Shown in pieces: positions 35,193 to 46,792 of a stretch of DNA of 64,000 nucleotides; position 1 is the first letter of the stretch; each line of letters starts with the position of its first letter. Under the pieces are notes generated by a model. It was not told the origin of the DNA, did not search any database, and saw nothing but the letters and a program-made list of their open reading frames with translations. Origin of the DNA: Rhodobacter sp. GTDB lineage: Bacteria > Pseudomonadota > Alphaproteobacteria > Rhodobacterales > Rhodobacteraceae. Where the stretch lies: the NCBI GenBank assembly GCA_030065095.1, contig JASJDP010000019.1, positions 21,845 through 85,844 of the forward strand. The letters are read 5' to 3'. The position numbers and the translations under genes are program-made.

Positions 35193-36192
35193 GACCTTGC
35201 CCTTCTTTTGGCGGCGCGTCCGGCCTCGAAAAGCACGGGCGGCACATACCCCCGTTGCCTGCCGTGGCTGCCATAATGGCTAGTGCTGCCGCCTTAGGAT
35301 ATCAAAACGCCATGATGGTCAATTCACCGCAGCATGCTGCCATGGCAGGTCGGAGGTCGACGAATCCGGCAAAACTGTGGCGGGCCGATTCTGTGACGGC
35401 AGATTGAAACGTTCCACGATTGACGACAAACCGTACAACTGGGCCGGTTTGTCGATGGAATCCCGAATACGCATCTGCAGATAATGGCATAATTTGGGCA
35501 ACGGCCGGGACAGTCGATTTCAGCGCTGTTTGCGAAACAATCGCCCCAGCGCCGTCAGATATCTGGCCTTATTTGGTAGCCTGCGGACGGCAATCCACAA
35601 TTGAAGCCCTCGATCAATGAAACAAGCGAAACAATTATGGCCCGGGACCAGCGCAGATTGTGGCGGAAAGGGGGCGGTTTCAAAGCCAAAATTGGTGTGC
35701 CTGGTAACCGAAGTCCTAACAAAGCGTTTTTCTAAAATGCGAAACTCCGCATACTCATCTGTGTTTGGTGGGGGTGTCGCATCGACAGCGGCATGGTTCA
35801 GACGAATGCGGACAGGCGGCGCCTGTCCGTGGTGGCACGCTCCGGGTGACCGGAAGCATGCCGCGGTAGGGTTGATTTCGGTCCGTGGGGGCGGGCGCGT
35901 ATTGGCCTGAACCTGAACCATCCGCGGTCGGTGCCAAGGACGTCAAGGGTCTGGTGAGCGGATGCGCTCTCCGACCGAAATGCGACCCTGGGCGTTCGGG
36001 TGTGGAGACGGTGATGAGAATGAATTGCGAAACCAAAGCCGGACCAAGCGCGGCGATCGAACCAGTGGCTTGGACTGAACCGTTTTCACGTCATGCGCCG
36101 CGTACGCACGCAATGCCGGCGCGCCGTTATGTCAACTTTGCTGCTGACCGCCGCTCGGCGCGTTCTGGGCTAGCGAAATAAGGATCGCCACA
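35193..36192. other. 1-kb region without a confident gene
   Basis: Between the divergent hydrolase and Hint-protein genes. The first 550 nt are AT-richer. On the minus strand, coding-like sequence can be read from 35640 to 35319 only by passing an in-frame TGA near 35522 (ending IVERFNLPSQNRPAT...), which may be a decayed gene. A 9-bp perfect hairpin (CGGACAGGC/GCCTGTCCG) is at 35809-35829 without a T-tract. The final 200 nt must hold the promoter of the large Hint/RTX gene. Confidence 0.5.
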
Positions 36193-39100
36193 ATGTCGAA
36201 CTTTGACCCGAACTCCGTAAACAACCTCGTCGGCCTCTGGGACTTCATCGCAGGCAACGAGACGGCTGATACCGGTCTTGACGATGGTATCGCACAGAAC
36301 GGCCATTTCGAGGGCAACGCCTTCGCATCCGGCGACCGCGCGCATTTCGATGGCCATGGCGACTTTTTCGATGTGAGCGGCGACGACAACGCCTTTGACC
36401 TGTCGAAAGGGACGATCGAGGTCCAGTTCACCCAAGACGCCCAGGTCGGTACCAGCCCGGACACCCTGGTGAACCGCGGCGAATATGACGACAAGTCCGA
36501 CGAGGGCTATCTGAATATCGCCGTCACTGCGCACGGGCAGGTTCAGGTCAAGCACTACGCCAACGGCCAGAACGAGACGATCCAAACCTCGACGAATTTC
36601 TTCGCCCCCGGCGATCTGGTGAACGTCAAGTACAGCTGGGACGCCGCGACCGGCATCACGCTGGAGGTCGAGAACATAACGACCGGCGCGACCGAGACCG
36701 TCACGTCGGGCCAGACCGGCCTGTCCCTTGATATCGGCGACAACGACGACGAGAACTTCACCTTCGGCGCCCGCGAAAAGGACGATGGTGAATACGACCG
36801 CTACTTCGACGGCAAAATCGACTATGTGGCGATCTACGAATCGGCCGTGCCCGATCCGCAGCCCGACGGCGCCGTCGACGGCGAGGCGTTCGGCGAGGTG
36901 ATGGAGCTTGGCTACGACGACTCCAACGCACCCACCGATCAGGGTGGTGATCTGATCACCGACGACGCCGACCTGATCTTCGGCAACGGCGGCGACGACA
37001 CGATCAACGGCGCCATGGGCGACGACACGATCTATGGCGACAGCGGCACCGACGGTCCCGTGACCCGCGAGATCTTCGAATGGTCCGAGGGACCGGGCTT
37101 TGCCAATGACGCCGACGCGCCGGACTTCACCCATAATACCGGATCGGTGAACATTACGTTCACGACCGTTGCCGAAAGCTCTGGCGTCGATACGCAATAC
37201 GAAACCAGCCTGCAGAACACGGACGACCTGGATGCGGCTGTTGGCGAGCGGTCGTCGCTGGAATCGGTTCTGAACGGCGACAGCAATTCGGCCACCTACC
37301 GCTGGGAGTCGGATCAGCCGATCGAGAATGTCGAATTCCGCATCAACGACATCGACGGCGACGGCCGGGTCTATGTCCGCGCCTATGACGAATTCGGCAA
37401 CCCGGTCGAGGTGCAGCTGTCCGATGCCGGGTCCGGCCTGGCGCTGTCGAACACCGATGGCGTGGCTGGCAACGACACCGCGACCAGCATCGACAACAAC
37501 TACACCGACGACAACAATGCCGAGCATTCGGTTCTGGTCAACATCGCGGGCCCGGTCAGCCGGTTCGAAATCGTCCACAACCAGGACGGCGGGAACAACA
37601 CCGGCATCAACGTTACCGATATTGCCTTCGATGCGAATGTTGCCTTTGGCGATCCCGGCAACGACGAGATCGAGGGTGACAAGGGCGACGACCTGATCTT
37701 TGGCGAGGCGGGCGACGACACCCTGGACGGCGGCGAAGGCGACGACACCTCGGACGGCGGCGACGGCGACGATGTGATCACCTTCGGCTCGCGCGACGAG
37801 GCGGATGGCGACGTCGTCATCGGCGGCAACGGGCCGGACGAGGATACCGACAACGACACATTGGATCTGCGTGGCCTGGGCCGCGTCGAGATCATCGAGT
37901 CGGCCGACGGCACCGACAACGGGGCCACCAAGGGTACCGTGAACTTCCTCGATGCCGGCGGCAACGTCACGGGTTCGCTGGAATTCTCGCAGATCGAAAC
38001 CATCCTGACCGATCCGCAGAACGAGGATCCGACGGCGAACGACGACAATATCCCGACCGACGAGGATACGCCTGTCACCTTCGATCCGACGGCGAATGAC
38101 ACCGACCCGGACGGCGACCCGCTGGACGTGACCGACATCACCGATCCGGCGAACGGCACGATCACCGACAACGGCGACGGCACGTTCACCTACACGCCGG
38201 ATGAGAACTTCAACGGTACCGACACGGTCACCTACACCATCGATGACGGCAACGGCGGCACCGATACGGGGACCATCACCTTCAACGTGGCGCCGGTGAA
38301 CGACGATCCGGTGGCCGAGGATGACAACCAGACGACCGATCAGGGCATGCCGGTGGTTGTGGCCGTGCTGGCAAACGACAGCGACGTCGACGGCGATCCG
38401 CTGGAGATCGACAGCTTCACCCAGCCGCCGAACGGCACGGTGACCGACAATGGCGACGGCACGCTGACCTATACGCCGGATCCGGCCTTCGTGGGGACCG
38501 ACACGTTCGAATACACCGTGTCGGACGGCAATGGCGGCACCGACACCGCGACGGTCGATGTAAAGGTCAACGACGTGATCGGGCCGGTCGACGGTCTCGA
38601 CAGCGGCGAGTTGATGGAGCCCGGCTATACCGACCTGCAGGGCGATCAGATCGACGGCTTCGACGGCGATGACGACACGATCTTCGGCAATGGCGGCGAC
38701 GACACGATCGACAGTGGCCTTGGCAACGACACCGTCGACGGCGGCGGTGGCGACGACCGCTTCGTCCTGACCGACAATGTGGATCGGGATTTCATAATCG
38801 GCGGTGAAACCGACGAGGACGATGGCGGGGACATCCTGGATTCGTCGGACATCGAAGAGGGCGTCTACGTCCAGTTCATCGCGCCCGAGGAAGGCTTCAT
38901 CGACGACTTCAGCGGCCCAACCTCGGTGACAGATTTCGTAGAGATCGAGCGCGTCATCACCGGCGAAGGAGATGACACGGTCATCGGCAGCGATGGCAAC
39001 GAATATGTCGAAACCCAGGGCGGCGACGATATCATGATCGGCGACGGCGGCGACGATACGCTGATTTCCGGCGACGGGCTCGACACGATCGACGGCGGCG

Positions 39101-40722
39101 AGGGCAACGACAGCCTTGTTGGCGGCGACGAAGCCGACACCATCACGGGCGGCGCGGGCGACGACACCATCGAGGGCCTTCGCGGCAGCGACGAACTCGA
39201 CGGCGGCGCGGGCGACGACTCGATCCTCGGCGGCAACGACGACGACACCATCACCGGCGGCGACGGCAGCGACTTTGTCGACGGAGGCAATGGCAACAAC
39301 GTGATCGACACCTCGGGCGGCGGCGCGACCCCGCTTCCGGATCTCGGCTATCCGGGTCTGTTCCCCGGCGATGTGGCGTTCAACGGCCCCGGCGCCGACA
39401 TGAACGACCTCGACACGGTGATCTCGGGCTCCGGCGACGACACGATCTCGACCGGTGACGATGCCGACTTGATCAACGCCGGGTCTGGCGACAACGTGAT
39501 CGACGGCGGGATCGATGACGACACCATCACCTCGACCTTCGGCGATGACCTGATCATCGGTGGCGAAGGGTCCGACTCGATCAGCTCGGGCGCGGGCAAC
39601 GACACCATCTACGGCGGCCTCGACCCGGCCTTCCCGGACGAGTTGAACATCACCGACGAAGATACGGGCGGCCTCAGCCCCGACCTCGTTCCGGATAACG
39701 GCAAGGATTATATCGAGGCCGGCGCCGGCGAAGACCTGATCTTTGGCCAGGATGACGACGACACCATCTTTGGCGGCGGCGGGGCCGACACCATCGACGG
39801 CGGCATCGACGACGACCTGATCTACGGCGGCGCACTGAAGGATGACATCACCGGCGGCCAAGGCGCCGACACGCTGTTCGGCGAGGCCGACCGCGACGAG
39901 TTCTTCATCGACACCCGCGAAGACGGCTTTGGCGACGTGATCGACGGTGGCACCACCGGCAACGACGTCGACACGCTGGACCTGCGGGGTCTTGGAAAGC
40001 TGGAGGTGGTCAACGAAACGGTGGACGCCGACGGCGACTCGACCTCGGGCACGGTGAACTTCCTTGCCGCCGACGGCGTTACCGTCGAAGGCAGCCTGGA
40101 CTTCGCCGAGATCGAGCGGCTGATCATCTGCTTCACTCCGGGCGTGGCTATCGCCACCCCGCGCGGTGAGATTGCGGTTGAGGATCTCAAGGCCGGCGAC
40201 CGGGTCATCACCCGCGATGACGGTGTGCAGGAGATCCGCTGGATCGGTGCGACCAAGGTCTCGACCCTAGGCCTGCAGGCCGATCCGTCCTTGCGCCCGG
40301 TGCTGATCCGCAAGGGTGCGTTGGGCAACGGCCTGCCGGAACGGGACATGATGGTCTCTCCCAACCACCGGATGCTGATGGCCAACGAGCACACGCATGT
40401 TCTGTTCGACGAGCGCGAGGTTCTGGTCGCCGCCAAGCATCTGGTCGGCCAGCCAGGGATCGAGCGGGCCGATGTGCCGGGCACCGAGTACATTCACCTG
40501 ATGTTCGACCGGCACGAAGTGATCCTGGGCGACGGTGCGTGGACCGAAAGCTTCCACCCCGGCGACTACTCGCTCAAGGGCATCGACCAGGAACAGCGCG
40601 ACGAGATCTACAAGCTGTTCCCGAAACTGATGAACGTCGATGGGCTACGGAACTATGGTGCGGCCCGGCATTCGCTGAAGGCCTACGAAGCCAAGATGTT
40701 GCGCGACGGTCTGGTGATCTAA
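36193..40722 (+). CDS. Large LamG / RTX / cadherin-like / Hint-domain protein
   Basis: A 1509-residue acidic protein. Order of parts: a LamG/concanavalin-like domain (about 1-220); RTX nonapeptide repeats (GGDDTI type) near 260-285, 490-520 and extensively about 835-1290; two tandem cadherin-like repeats about 611-796 (each starting DPTANDDN or DPVAEDDN and ending in TYTIDDGNGGTDT-like strands); and a C-terminal Hint domain from Cys1313 (CFTPGVAIATP) with PNHRML, as in the Hint_2 group common in Rhodobacterales. There is no Sec signal; RTX repeats imply type I secretion and calcium binding. The Hint part could self-cleave and attach the protein to another molecule. It stands alone, with a hairpin terminator after it. 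No secretion ABC genes are nearby. Confidence 0.92.
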   Translation: MSNFDPNSVNNLVGLWDFIAGNETADTGLDDGIAQNGHFEGNAFASGDRAHFDGHGDFFDVSGDDNAFDLSKGTIEVQFTQDAQVGTSPDTLVNRGEYDDKSDEGYLNIAVTAHGQVQVKHYANGQNETIQTSTNFFAPGDLVNVKYSWDAATGITLEVENITTGATETVTSGQTGLSLDIGDNDDENFTFGAREKDDGEYDRYFDGKIDYVAIYESAVPDPQPDGAVDGEAFGEVMELGYDDSNAPTDQGGDLITDDADLIFGNGGDDTINGAMGDDTIYGDSGTDGPVTREIFEWSEGPGFANDADAPDFTHNTGSVNITFTTVAESSGVDTQYETSLQNTDDLDAAVGERSSLESVLNGDSNSATYRWESDQPIENVEFRINDIDGDGRVYVRAYDEFGNPVEVQLSDAGSGLALSNTDGVAGNDTATSIDNNYTDDNNAEHSVLVNIAGPVSRFEIVHNQDGGNNTGINVTDIAFDANVAFGDPGNDEIEGDKGDDLIFGEAGDDTLDGGEGDDTSDGGDGDDVITFGSRDEADGDVVIGGNGPDEDTDNDTLDLRGLGRVEIIESADGTDNGATKGTVNFLDAGGNVTGSLEFSQIETILTDPQNEDPTANDDNIPTDEDTPVTFDPTANDTDPDGDPLDVTDITDPANGTITDNGDGTFTYTPDENFNGTDTVTYTIDDGNGGTDTGTITFNVAPVNDDPVAEDDNQTTDQGMPVVVAVLANDSDVDGDPLEIDSFTQPPNGTVTDNGDGTLTYTPDPAFVGTDTFEYTVSDGNGGTDTATVDVKVNDVIGPVDGLDSGELMEPGYTDLQGDQIDGFDGDDDTIFGNGGDDTIDSGLGNDTVDGGGGDDRFVLTDNVDRDFIIGGETDEDDGGDILDSSDIEEGVYVQFIAPEEGFIDDFSGPTSVTDFVEIERVITGEGDDTVIGSDGNEYVETQGGDDIMIGDGGDDTLISGDGLDTIDGGEGNDSLVGGDEADTITGGAGDDTIEGLRGSDELDGGAGDDSILGGNDDDTITGGDGSDFVDGGNGNNVIDTSGGGATPLPDLGYPGLFPGDVAFNGPGADMNDLDTVISGSGDDTISTGDDADLINAGSGDNVIDGGIDDDTITSTFGDDLIIGGEGSDSISSGAGNDTIYGGLDPAFPDELNITDEDTGGLSPDLVPDNGKDYIEAGAGEDLIFGQDDDDTIFGGGGADTIDGGIDDDLIYGGALKDDITGGQGADTLFGEADRDEFFIDTREDGFGDVIDGGTTGNDVDTLDLRGLGKLEVVNETVDADGDSTSGTVNFLAADGVTVEGSLDFAEIERLIICFTPGVAIATPRGEIAVEDLKAGDRVITRDDGVQEIRWIGATKVSTLGLQADPSLRPVLIRKGALGNGLPERDMMVSPNHRMLMANEHTHVLFDEREVLVAAKHLVGQPGIERADVPGTEYIHLMFDRHEVILGDGAWTESFHPGDYSLKGIDQEQRDEIYKLFPKLMNVDGLRNYGAARHSLKAYEAKMLRDGLVI

Positions 40723-40766
40723 CCACCGGCCGAGTAACAAGTAATCTGGGTGGGGCACCCAAAAGG

Positions 40767-40790
40767 CGCCGGGGCCGCAAGGCTCCGGCG
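40767..40790 (+). terminator. Hairpin after the Hint-protein gene
   Basis: CGCCGGGGCC, loop GCAA, GGCTCCGGCG: a 9-10 bp stem with one G-U pair, 45 nt after the stop. The following T-run is poor (GTTCTGC). Probable terminator. Confidence 0.55.
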
Positions 40791-40939
40791 TTCTGCACTG
40801 CGGCACCTGAGGGTATTTGCCGAAACCTTTCCGAATGGCATCCGCTATGTGGATCAGACTCGCAATCGGCCTTCACGAGACCCGATCGCTTGACCGATAA
40901 CGGCGACCGAAGACCTATTGCAGCGGACGATGCCGAGAC

Positions 40940-41251
40940 TCAGTGCGTCCAGGCCCCACGCCGGTCGGTTGCGAAATTCTCGCCATACCCCCGCGCCCGG
41001 ATGTTCGGCTTGCGCTTCTTCGGTTCGAACACCAGTGCCTCGATGCCGTGTTCCTCGGCATAGTCCAATGCCGCCTCTTTGCTGTCGAATCGCAGCCGCA
41101 CCTGCGCCTGCGTGTCCGAAGACGAGGTCCAGCCCATCAGCGGATCGACTTCGCGTGCGCTGTCGGGCGCGAATTCCAGCACCCAGTGCTTGGTTTTGGC
41201 AGTCCCCGACGACATCGCCGTCCGGGCGGGTTGATAGATGCGCGCGGGCAT
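40940..41251 (-). CDS. NDUFS4-type complex I accessory subunit
   Basis: A 103-residue protein. The ATG at 41251 ([10 protein letters not shown]) follows AGGAG; a TTG two codons upstream is less likely. [18 protein letters not shown] and the later [17 protein letters not shown] match the ETC complex I NDUFS4/ETC-C1 family, the alphaproteobacterial homologue of the mitochondrial 18-kDa subunit. It binds near the NADH-oxidising arm and stabilises complex I. Single-gene unit; the other complex I genes are elsewhere. Confidence 0.92.
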   Translation of the reverse strand: MPARIYQPARTAMSSGTAKTKHWVLEFAPDSAREVDPLMGWTSSSDTQAQVRLRFDSKEAALDYAEEHGIEALVFEPKKRKPNIRARGYGENFATDRRGAWTH

Positions 41252-41867
41252 GGGCAAGCTCCTGAAATCGCTGCCGCGTTATCGCAAATCCCGCGGCCGC
41301 CGCCAAGCGGTCAATTCAACTCGGGGAAAAGTCGACTGCCGACCGAATGCGAGGGAGCGAGGGGTGGGGTGGGTGTATCGCATTCGGCCGGCAGTCAGTT
41401 CTGCTGCTTGCCCATACACGGTATGCGGGAAACGCTTCCGGAGCAAGAGCGAACTTTACCTAAGGTTGTAGAAAATTGTCACCATCGCCTCTAAGAATCG
41501 CGTGACCTAGGGCAAGACAGTGCAACCCACGGACCTCGTACCGGCAAAAAAACTCTTTTGCAGAAAGGCTTACCCAAGGATCTGCGTGATCGGCCGGTCG
41601 AGCGGCTCCACCGAATTCTCGTTGCAGAGCGCTCGCTGGTCTGCGGTTTCAGGTGGCAGGTTTTCGCTTAGTGTGCACAAAAACAGGCGATCTGCGGACG
41701 CATGGCAGACCACGGCAAGGATCAACTTTAAGGATAAGGTCCGTGCCGAATGCCCACCCCAAAGCGCGGGAGAATCATGGCGCCGCTTTATCGCTTCTGA
41801 TATGAACTCCTCATAGAAAGCGATTTACATCAGTTGGTGCGAAACAGCGTTTTTTAGGAGTTTGCCG
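41252..41867. other. 616-nt intergenic region with a large hairpin
   Basis: Divergent promoters of the NDUFS4-type gene and the SNase-like gene. Contains the 19-bp stem hairpin at 41334-41396. From 41400 on the sequence is AT-richer; a 98-codon frame there (41520-41816) has no recognisable family and poor codon bias, so it is not called. Confidence 0.5.
41334..41396. repeat. Long inverted repeat, 18/19 bp stem, G-rich loop
   Basis: Arm 41334-41352 (GACTGCCGACCGAATGCGA) is the reverse complement of 41378-41396 except for one position. The 25-nt loop contains four G-runs: GGG, GGGG, GGGG and GGG, separated by 5, 1 and 1 nt, which fits the pattern for an intramolecular G-quadruplex. No T-tract follows on either strand, so it is not an ordinary terminator. 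It lies 83 nt upstream of the NDUFS4-type start. Confidence 0.85.
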
Positions 41868-42824
41868 ATGTCAGGCACGTCATTTGAGGCCAAGATCGAT
41901 CGTGTTGTCGACGGTGATACGGTCCGCGTTTTTCTCGACGAGACTGCCGTCAAATCGGAATCTCTGCGCATCCTCTCTCTCGATACGGAAGAGGTTAACG
42001 CCGGCTCCAAGCCGGTGACCGAAATGGGCCGCCGTGCCTCCGACCGCGCCAAGGAGCTTCTCAAGGCGGGCGACACGGTCAAGCTGGTCCTGCCCGGCAA
42101 CGAGCCCAGGGAAGAGGCGATCCAGAAGTATCGCGGCAATTTCGGGCGGCTTCTGTGCTATATCGAGCTGGAGGACGGCACCGATTTCCAGGAACTGATG
42201 ATCCGCGAAGGATTCTCGCCCTATTTCCAGAAATACGGCTATGCCGAGTTCGCCAATTACCATGCCCGTTACCAGGCTGCAGAGCGCGAGGCGCAGTCGC
42301 AGGTCCTGGGCATCTGGAACCAGATCGCCAATAACGGCGCGGTTATGCGCAACTACGCCGCCCTTTGCACATGGTGGGATCTGCGCGCGCGGATCATCGA
42401 AGGCTACCGCGAAATCAAACGCCGCGTTCCCGAAGCCAATCTGTTCAATACGCGCCTCGATTACGCGCGGCTGGTCGAGATCGCCAAGGCGGGGCAGGAG
42501 ACGACGGTGTTCATGGAGCTTCGCGACTTTACGCCGACCGCGTCGGATCACATCGTGTTCCATACCGGGTCTTTGGAACAGCCCTACCAGATGTTCATTC
42601 CGAACGCGAACGAAGGGCTGGGCGAGGACATCATGAACCTGATCCTGCAACGCTACCGCGCCGACGGCGAGACCAACCCGCGCCGCAGCTATGCCTATGT
42701 GACCGGCAAGACCAAGATGTTCCCCGATGACAACGGCCGCCCCGAAATCGTCGTGACCGATCCGGCGCAGATCACCGACTGGCCCGCCGCGGCGCTGGAG
42801 CGCGCAGGCCTGGCGCTGACGTGA
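41868..42824 (+). CDS. SNase-fold (thermonuclease family) protein, cytoplasmic
   Basis: A 318-residue protein; the ATG at 41868 follows AGGAG at 7-nt spacing. Residues about 6-150 are a staphylococcal-nuclease OB-fold with the full catalytic set: VVDGDT (Asp), LRILSLDTEEV (Arg, Asp, Glu in RxxxxDxxE) and FGRLLCYIE (second Arg). About 170 C-terminal residues form an extra region of unknown family. No signal peptide is seen, unlike secreted SNases. Calcium-dependent cleavage of DNA or RNA is expected. Its neighbour is uvrB, but a decayed region separates them. Confidence 0.87.
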   Translation: MSGTSFEAKIDRVVDGDTVRVFLDETAVKSESLRILSLDTEEVNAGSKPVTEMGRRASDRAKELLKAGDTVKLVLPGNEPREEAIQKYRGNFGRLLCYIELEDGTDFQELMIREGFSPYFQKYGYAEFANYHARYQAAEREAQSQVLGIWNQIANNGAVMRNYAALCTWWDLRARIIEGYREIKRRVPEANLFNTRLDYARLVEIAKAGQETTVFMELRDFTPTASDHIVFHTGSLEQPYQMFIPNANEGLGEDIMNLILQRYRADGETNPRRSYAYVTGKTKMFPDDNGRPEIVVTDPAQITDWPAAALERAGLALT

Positions 42825-43258
42825 GCTGAGCCTCTGTCTGGTCCCGCAGGGGGCACGGCCTGAGCTATCCGTGAATTGCCCGCCTGAGCGTACGCCTTTA
42901 CCTTCGACCAGGAACGCCGCCTCGACCAGCCCTGGTCGTGGTTTCACTCTCCGTCTGGCCCCGCACCATCGCCCGCATCCTCCTGCGCGACTCTCGCGCC
43001 AACGAGCGTACCGTCGGCGCAGACGAGCCCGCTCGGCTGCCGAAACTGCGCTTCTGGACATAGGTCGCCACCGCCCGCACCGTGCTCACCAAAATCGGCC
43101 TCGCCGTCGCGCTCTGGCGCTTCCCCGACGCAGTCGATGCTTGGACCCAGGTCCAGGATCTTTGGCAAGGTCTCTTCTCCTGACACCCACTGTCAGCAAC
43201 CCCCCTTGAAGCGGAACAAAAAGCGATCAAATCTAGGCGACCGGAAGGAATCGCCCCC
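42825..43258. other. 434-nt region with a possible decayed gene
   Basis: In the plus-strand frame through 42955-43183 the sequence has strongly GC-biased third positions and protein-like content (WPRTIARILLRDSRANER ... VALWRFPDAVDAWTQVQDLW) but is broken by an in-frame TAG near 43062, with no good start. It may be a pseudogene remnant. The uvrB promoter should lie in the last part. Confidence 0.4.
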
Positions 43259-45454
<2,196 letters not shown>

Positions 45455-45456
45455 AG

Positions 45457-45897
45457 ATGAACGACGATCAGCGCGACGGCCGCATAAAAAGCAACACGAT
45501 TCTTGCTTTGTTCGCATTGGTCTTGAGTATCGTCTCATTTTTCCTTATATTGTTGCTGTGGAATTCAACACCACAAGATGTAGATGTTGACGTGCTTGCG
45601 TTCTCAATAACTGCGCTTGAGGTGATCCTCGGGGTCTTGGCTGTGGGCCTTGCATTCGGCGCTTTCGCAGGATTTTGGATGATTAAGACGTCAGCTGTCG
45701 AGGCGTCACGCGAAGAAGCGCGGAGGCAGGTTGATAAGATGGTCCCGGACCTACTTGAACAAGCTCGCAGACTTGGCGGATCGGGGCCAGAAAGCCCAAG
45801 CTTGAAACAAAGTGGCGAGCCTCAGGTAAATATTTCAAAGAGTGATGCCGATGACGTTATGAGAAGCGCCAAGCGGGTTGGAGACGACGACCAATGA
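45457..45897 (+). CDS. Two-helix membrane protein paired with ImmA/IrrE protease
   Basis: A 146-residue protein; ATG at 45457, 2 nt after the uvrB stop. Two hydrophobic segments (about 15-35, ALFALVLSIVSFFLILLLW; about 48-72) are followed by a charged, helical C-terminal half (ASREEARRQVDKMVPDLLEQ) that should face the cytoplasm. No family recognised. Its base composition is clearly AT-richer than uvrB, and rare codons appear. The stop overlaps the ATG of the ImmA-like gene (ATGA), so the two are translationally coupled and probably work together. Confidence 0.8.
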   Translation: MNDDQRDGRIKSNTILALFALVLSIVSFFLILLLWNSTPQDVDVDVLAFSITALEVILGVLAVGLAFGAFAGFWMIKTSAVEASREEARRQVDKMVPDLLEQARRLGGSGPESPSLKQSGEPQVNISKSDADDVMRSAKRVGDDDQ

Positions 45898-46376
45898 CGA
45901 TTGCTCTCAGCGAGAAACTAAAGATCGTCAATGATCACATCGACGAGGCGGATCCACCCATTCACGTGATTCCGCTTGCGAATAAGTTAGGTATCGAAGT
46001 CTACAAAGCTGACTGGCCGCACTCTGTTTCCGGAAAGATTCAGTATGACCCCGAATTGGGTGGTCAAAGCGGTTTTGCGATTTTTGTGAATGCTGCTCAT
46101 CCAGAGACAAGACGCCGGTTCACTATCGCGCATGAAATCGCGCATTTCATATTGCATGAGGATCAGATCGGTGATGGCCTGTTCGACGATGCAATGTATC
46201 GAAGCGGATTGAGTTCGTTCGAAGAAGATGATGCCAACAAGTTGGCAGCAGACATTTTGATGCCACGACAACTAATTCGCGAGTTCTCGTTCGTTGGCGA
46301 TGATGTCGAGACTTTGGCGCACCAATTCAATGTTTCACAATCAGCGATGGCTAGACGTCTCGGCGTCGCGTGGTGA
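45894..46376 (+). CDS. ImmA/IrrE family metallopeptidase
   Basis: A 160-residue zinc protease of the ImmA/IrrE (COG2856) family. HEIAH at residues 80-84 in RFTIAHEIAHFILHE is the zinc motif, with a downstream Glu ligand region near SSFEEDDANKLAADILMP. Family members cleave repressors (ImmA acts on ImmR in ICEBs1; IrrE/PprI on DdrO) and appear in toxin-antitoxin-like pairs. No Xre-type repressor is encoded beside it; the partner is the coupled membrane protein. AT-rich composition suggests transfer. Target unknown. Confidence 0.9.
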   Translation: MTIALSEKLKIVNDHIDEADPPIHVIPLANKLGIEVYKADWPHSVSGKIQYDPELGGQSGFAIFVNAAHPETRRRFTIAHEIAHFILHEDQIGDGLFDDAMYRSGLSSFEEDDANKLAADILMPRQLIREFSFVGDDVETLAHQFNVSQSAMARRLGVAW

Positions 46377-46792
46377 GCAAGTATGGTGTGTGCTCGCGCG
46401 TACCAATGTCTTCCCGTCGGGAACAGATGCGAGGAGGCTCGCACCTTGGAGAACGTAACCGACCTTTAACCACGCAACACCCATCTTGCGACAATGAAAA
46501 ACCGCAACTCGCCGCTCCCGACCGAGGTCTGACTTTTGGACCTTTTTAACTCCAAAGCCGTGCAGCGGGGTGAGGTGATCCGGCAAAGGGAGTTCGGCAC
46601 TTCAATCGCTCCGCTGGCTGACGTTTCAGACGGACACGCTTTCTTCGAATGAACGCGCCGCGAAATCCTTTGACGATTTCGGCAGTGCCAATGCGGTCAA
46701 ATAGCAGCTAAAGGTCAGGTATCCCCCACTCGCCAGCGGCCCCGAAACCGCCGATACTCCCCGCATTGATATCCGCCAAGCGGAGACAACTC
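46377..46792. other. 416-nt intergenic region
   Basis: AT-richer at first, then returning to host composition. No gene is seen on either strand. A 41-nt stretch beginning 46616 recurs, at 33 of 41 positions, after the SMR gene (from 47170). The last part holds the SMR promoter and Shine-Dalgarno (GGAG). Confidence 0.5.

Noticed and set aside
35617..35910. 97-codon plus-strand frame before the Hint/RTX gene
   Set aside because: No recognised family, weak codon bias, and it overlaps a perfect hairpin; insufficient support.
36127..39861. 1244-codon open frame antisense to the Hint/RTX gene
   Set aside because: It is the complement of a low-complexity, GC-biased repeat gene. Its composition (Val/Asp/Gly-rich repeats) simply mirrors the RTX repeats, it lacks a good start, and the plus strand has clear domains.
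41520..41816. 98-codon plus-strand frame upstream of the SNase gene
   Set aside because: Poor third-position bias, no homology I recognise, and no Shine-Dalgarno.
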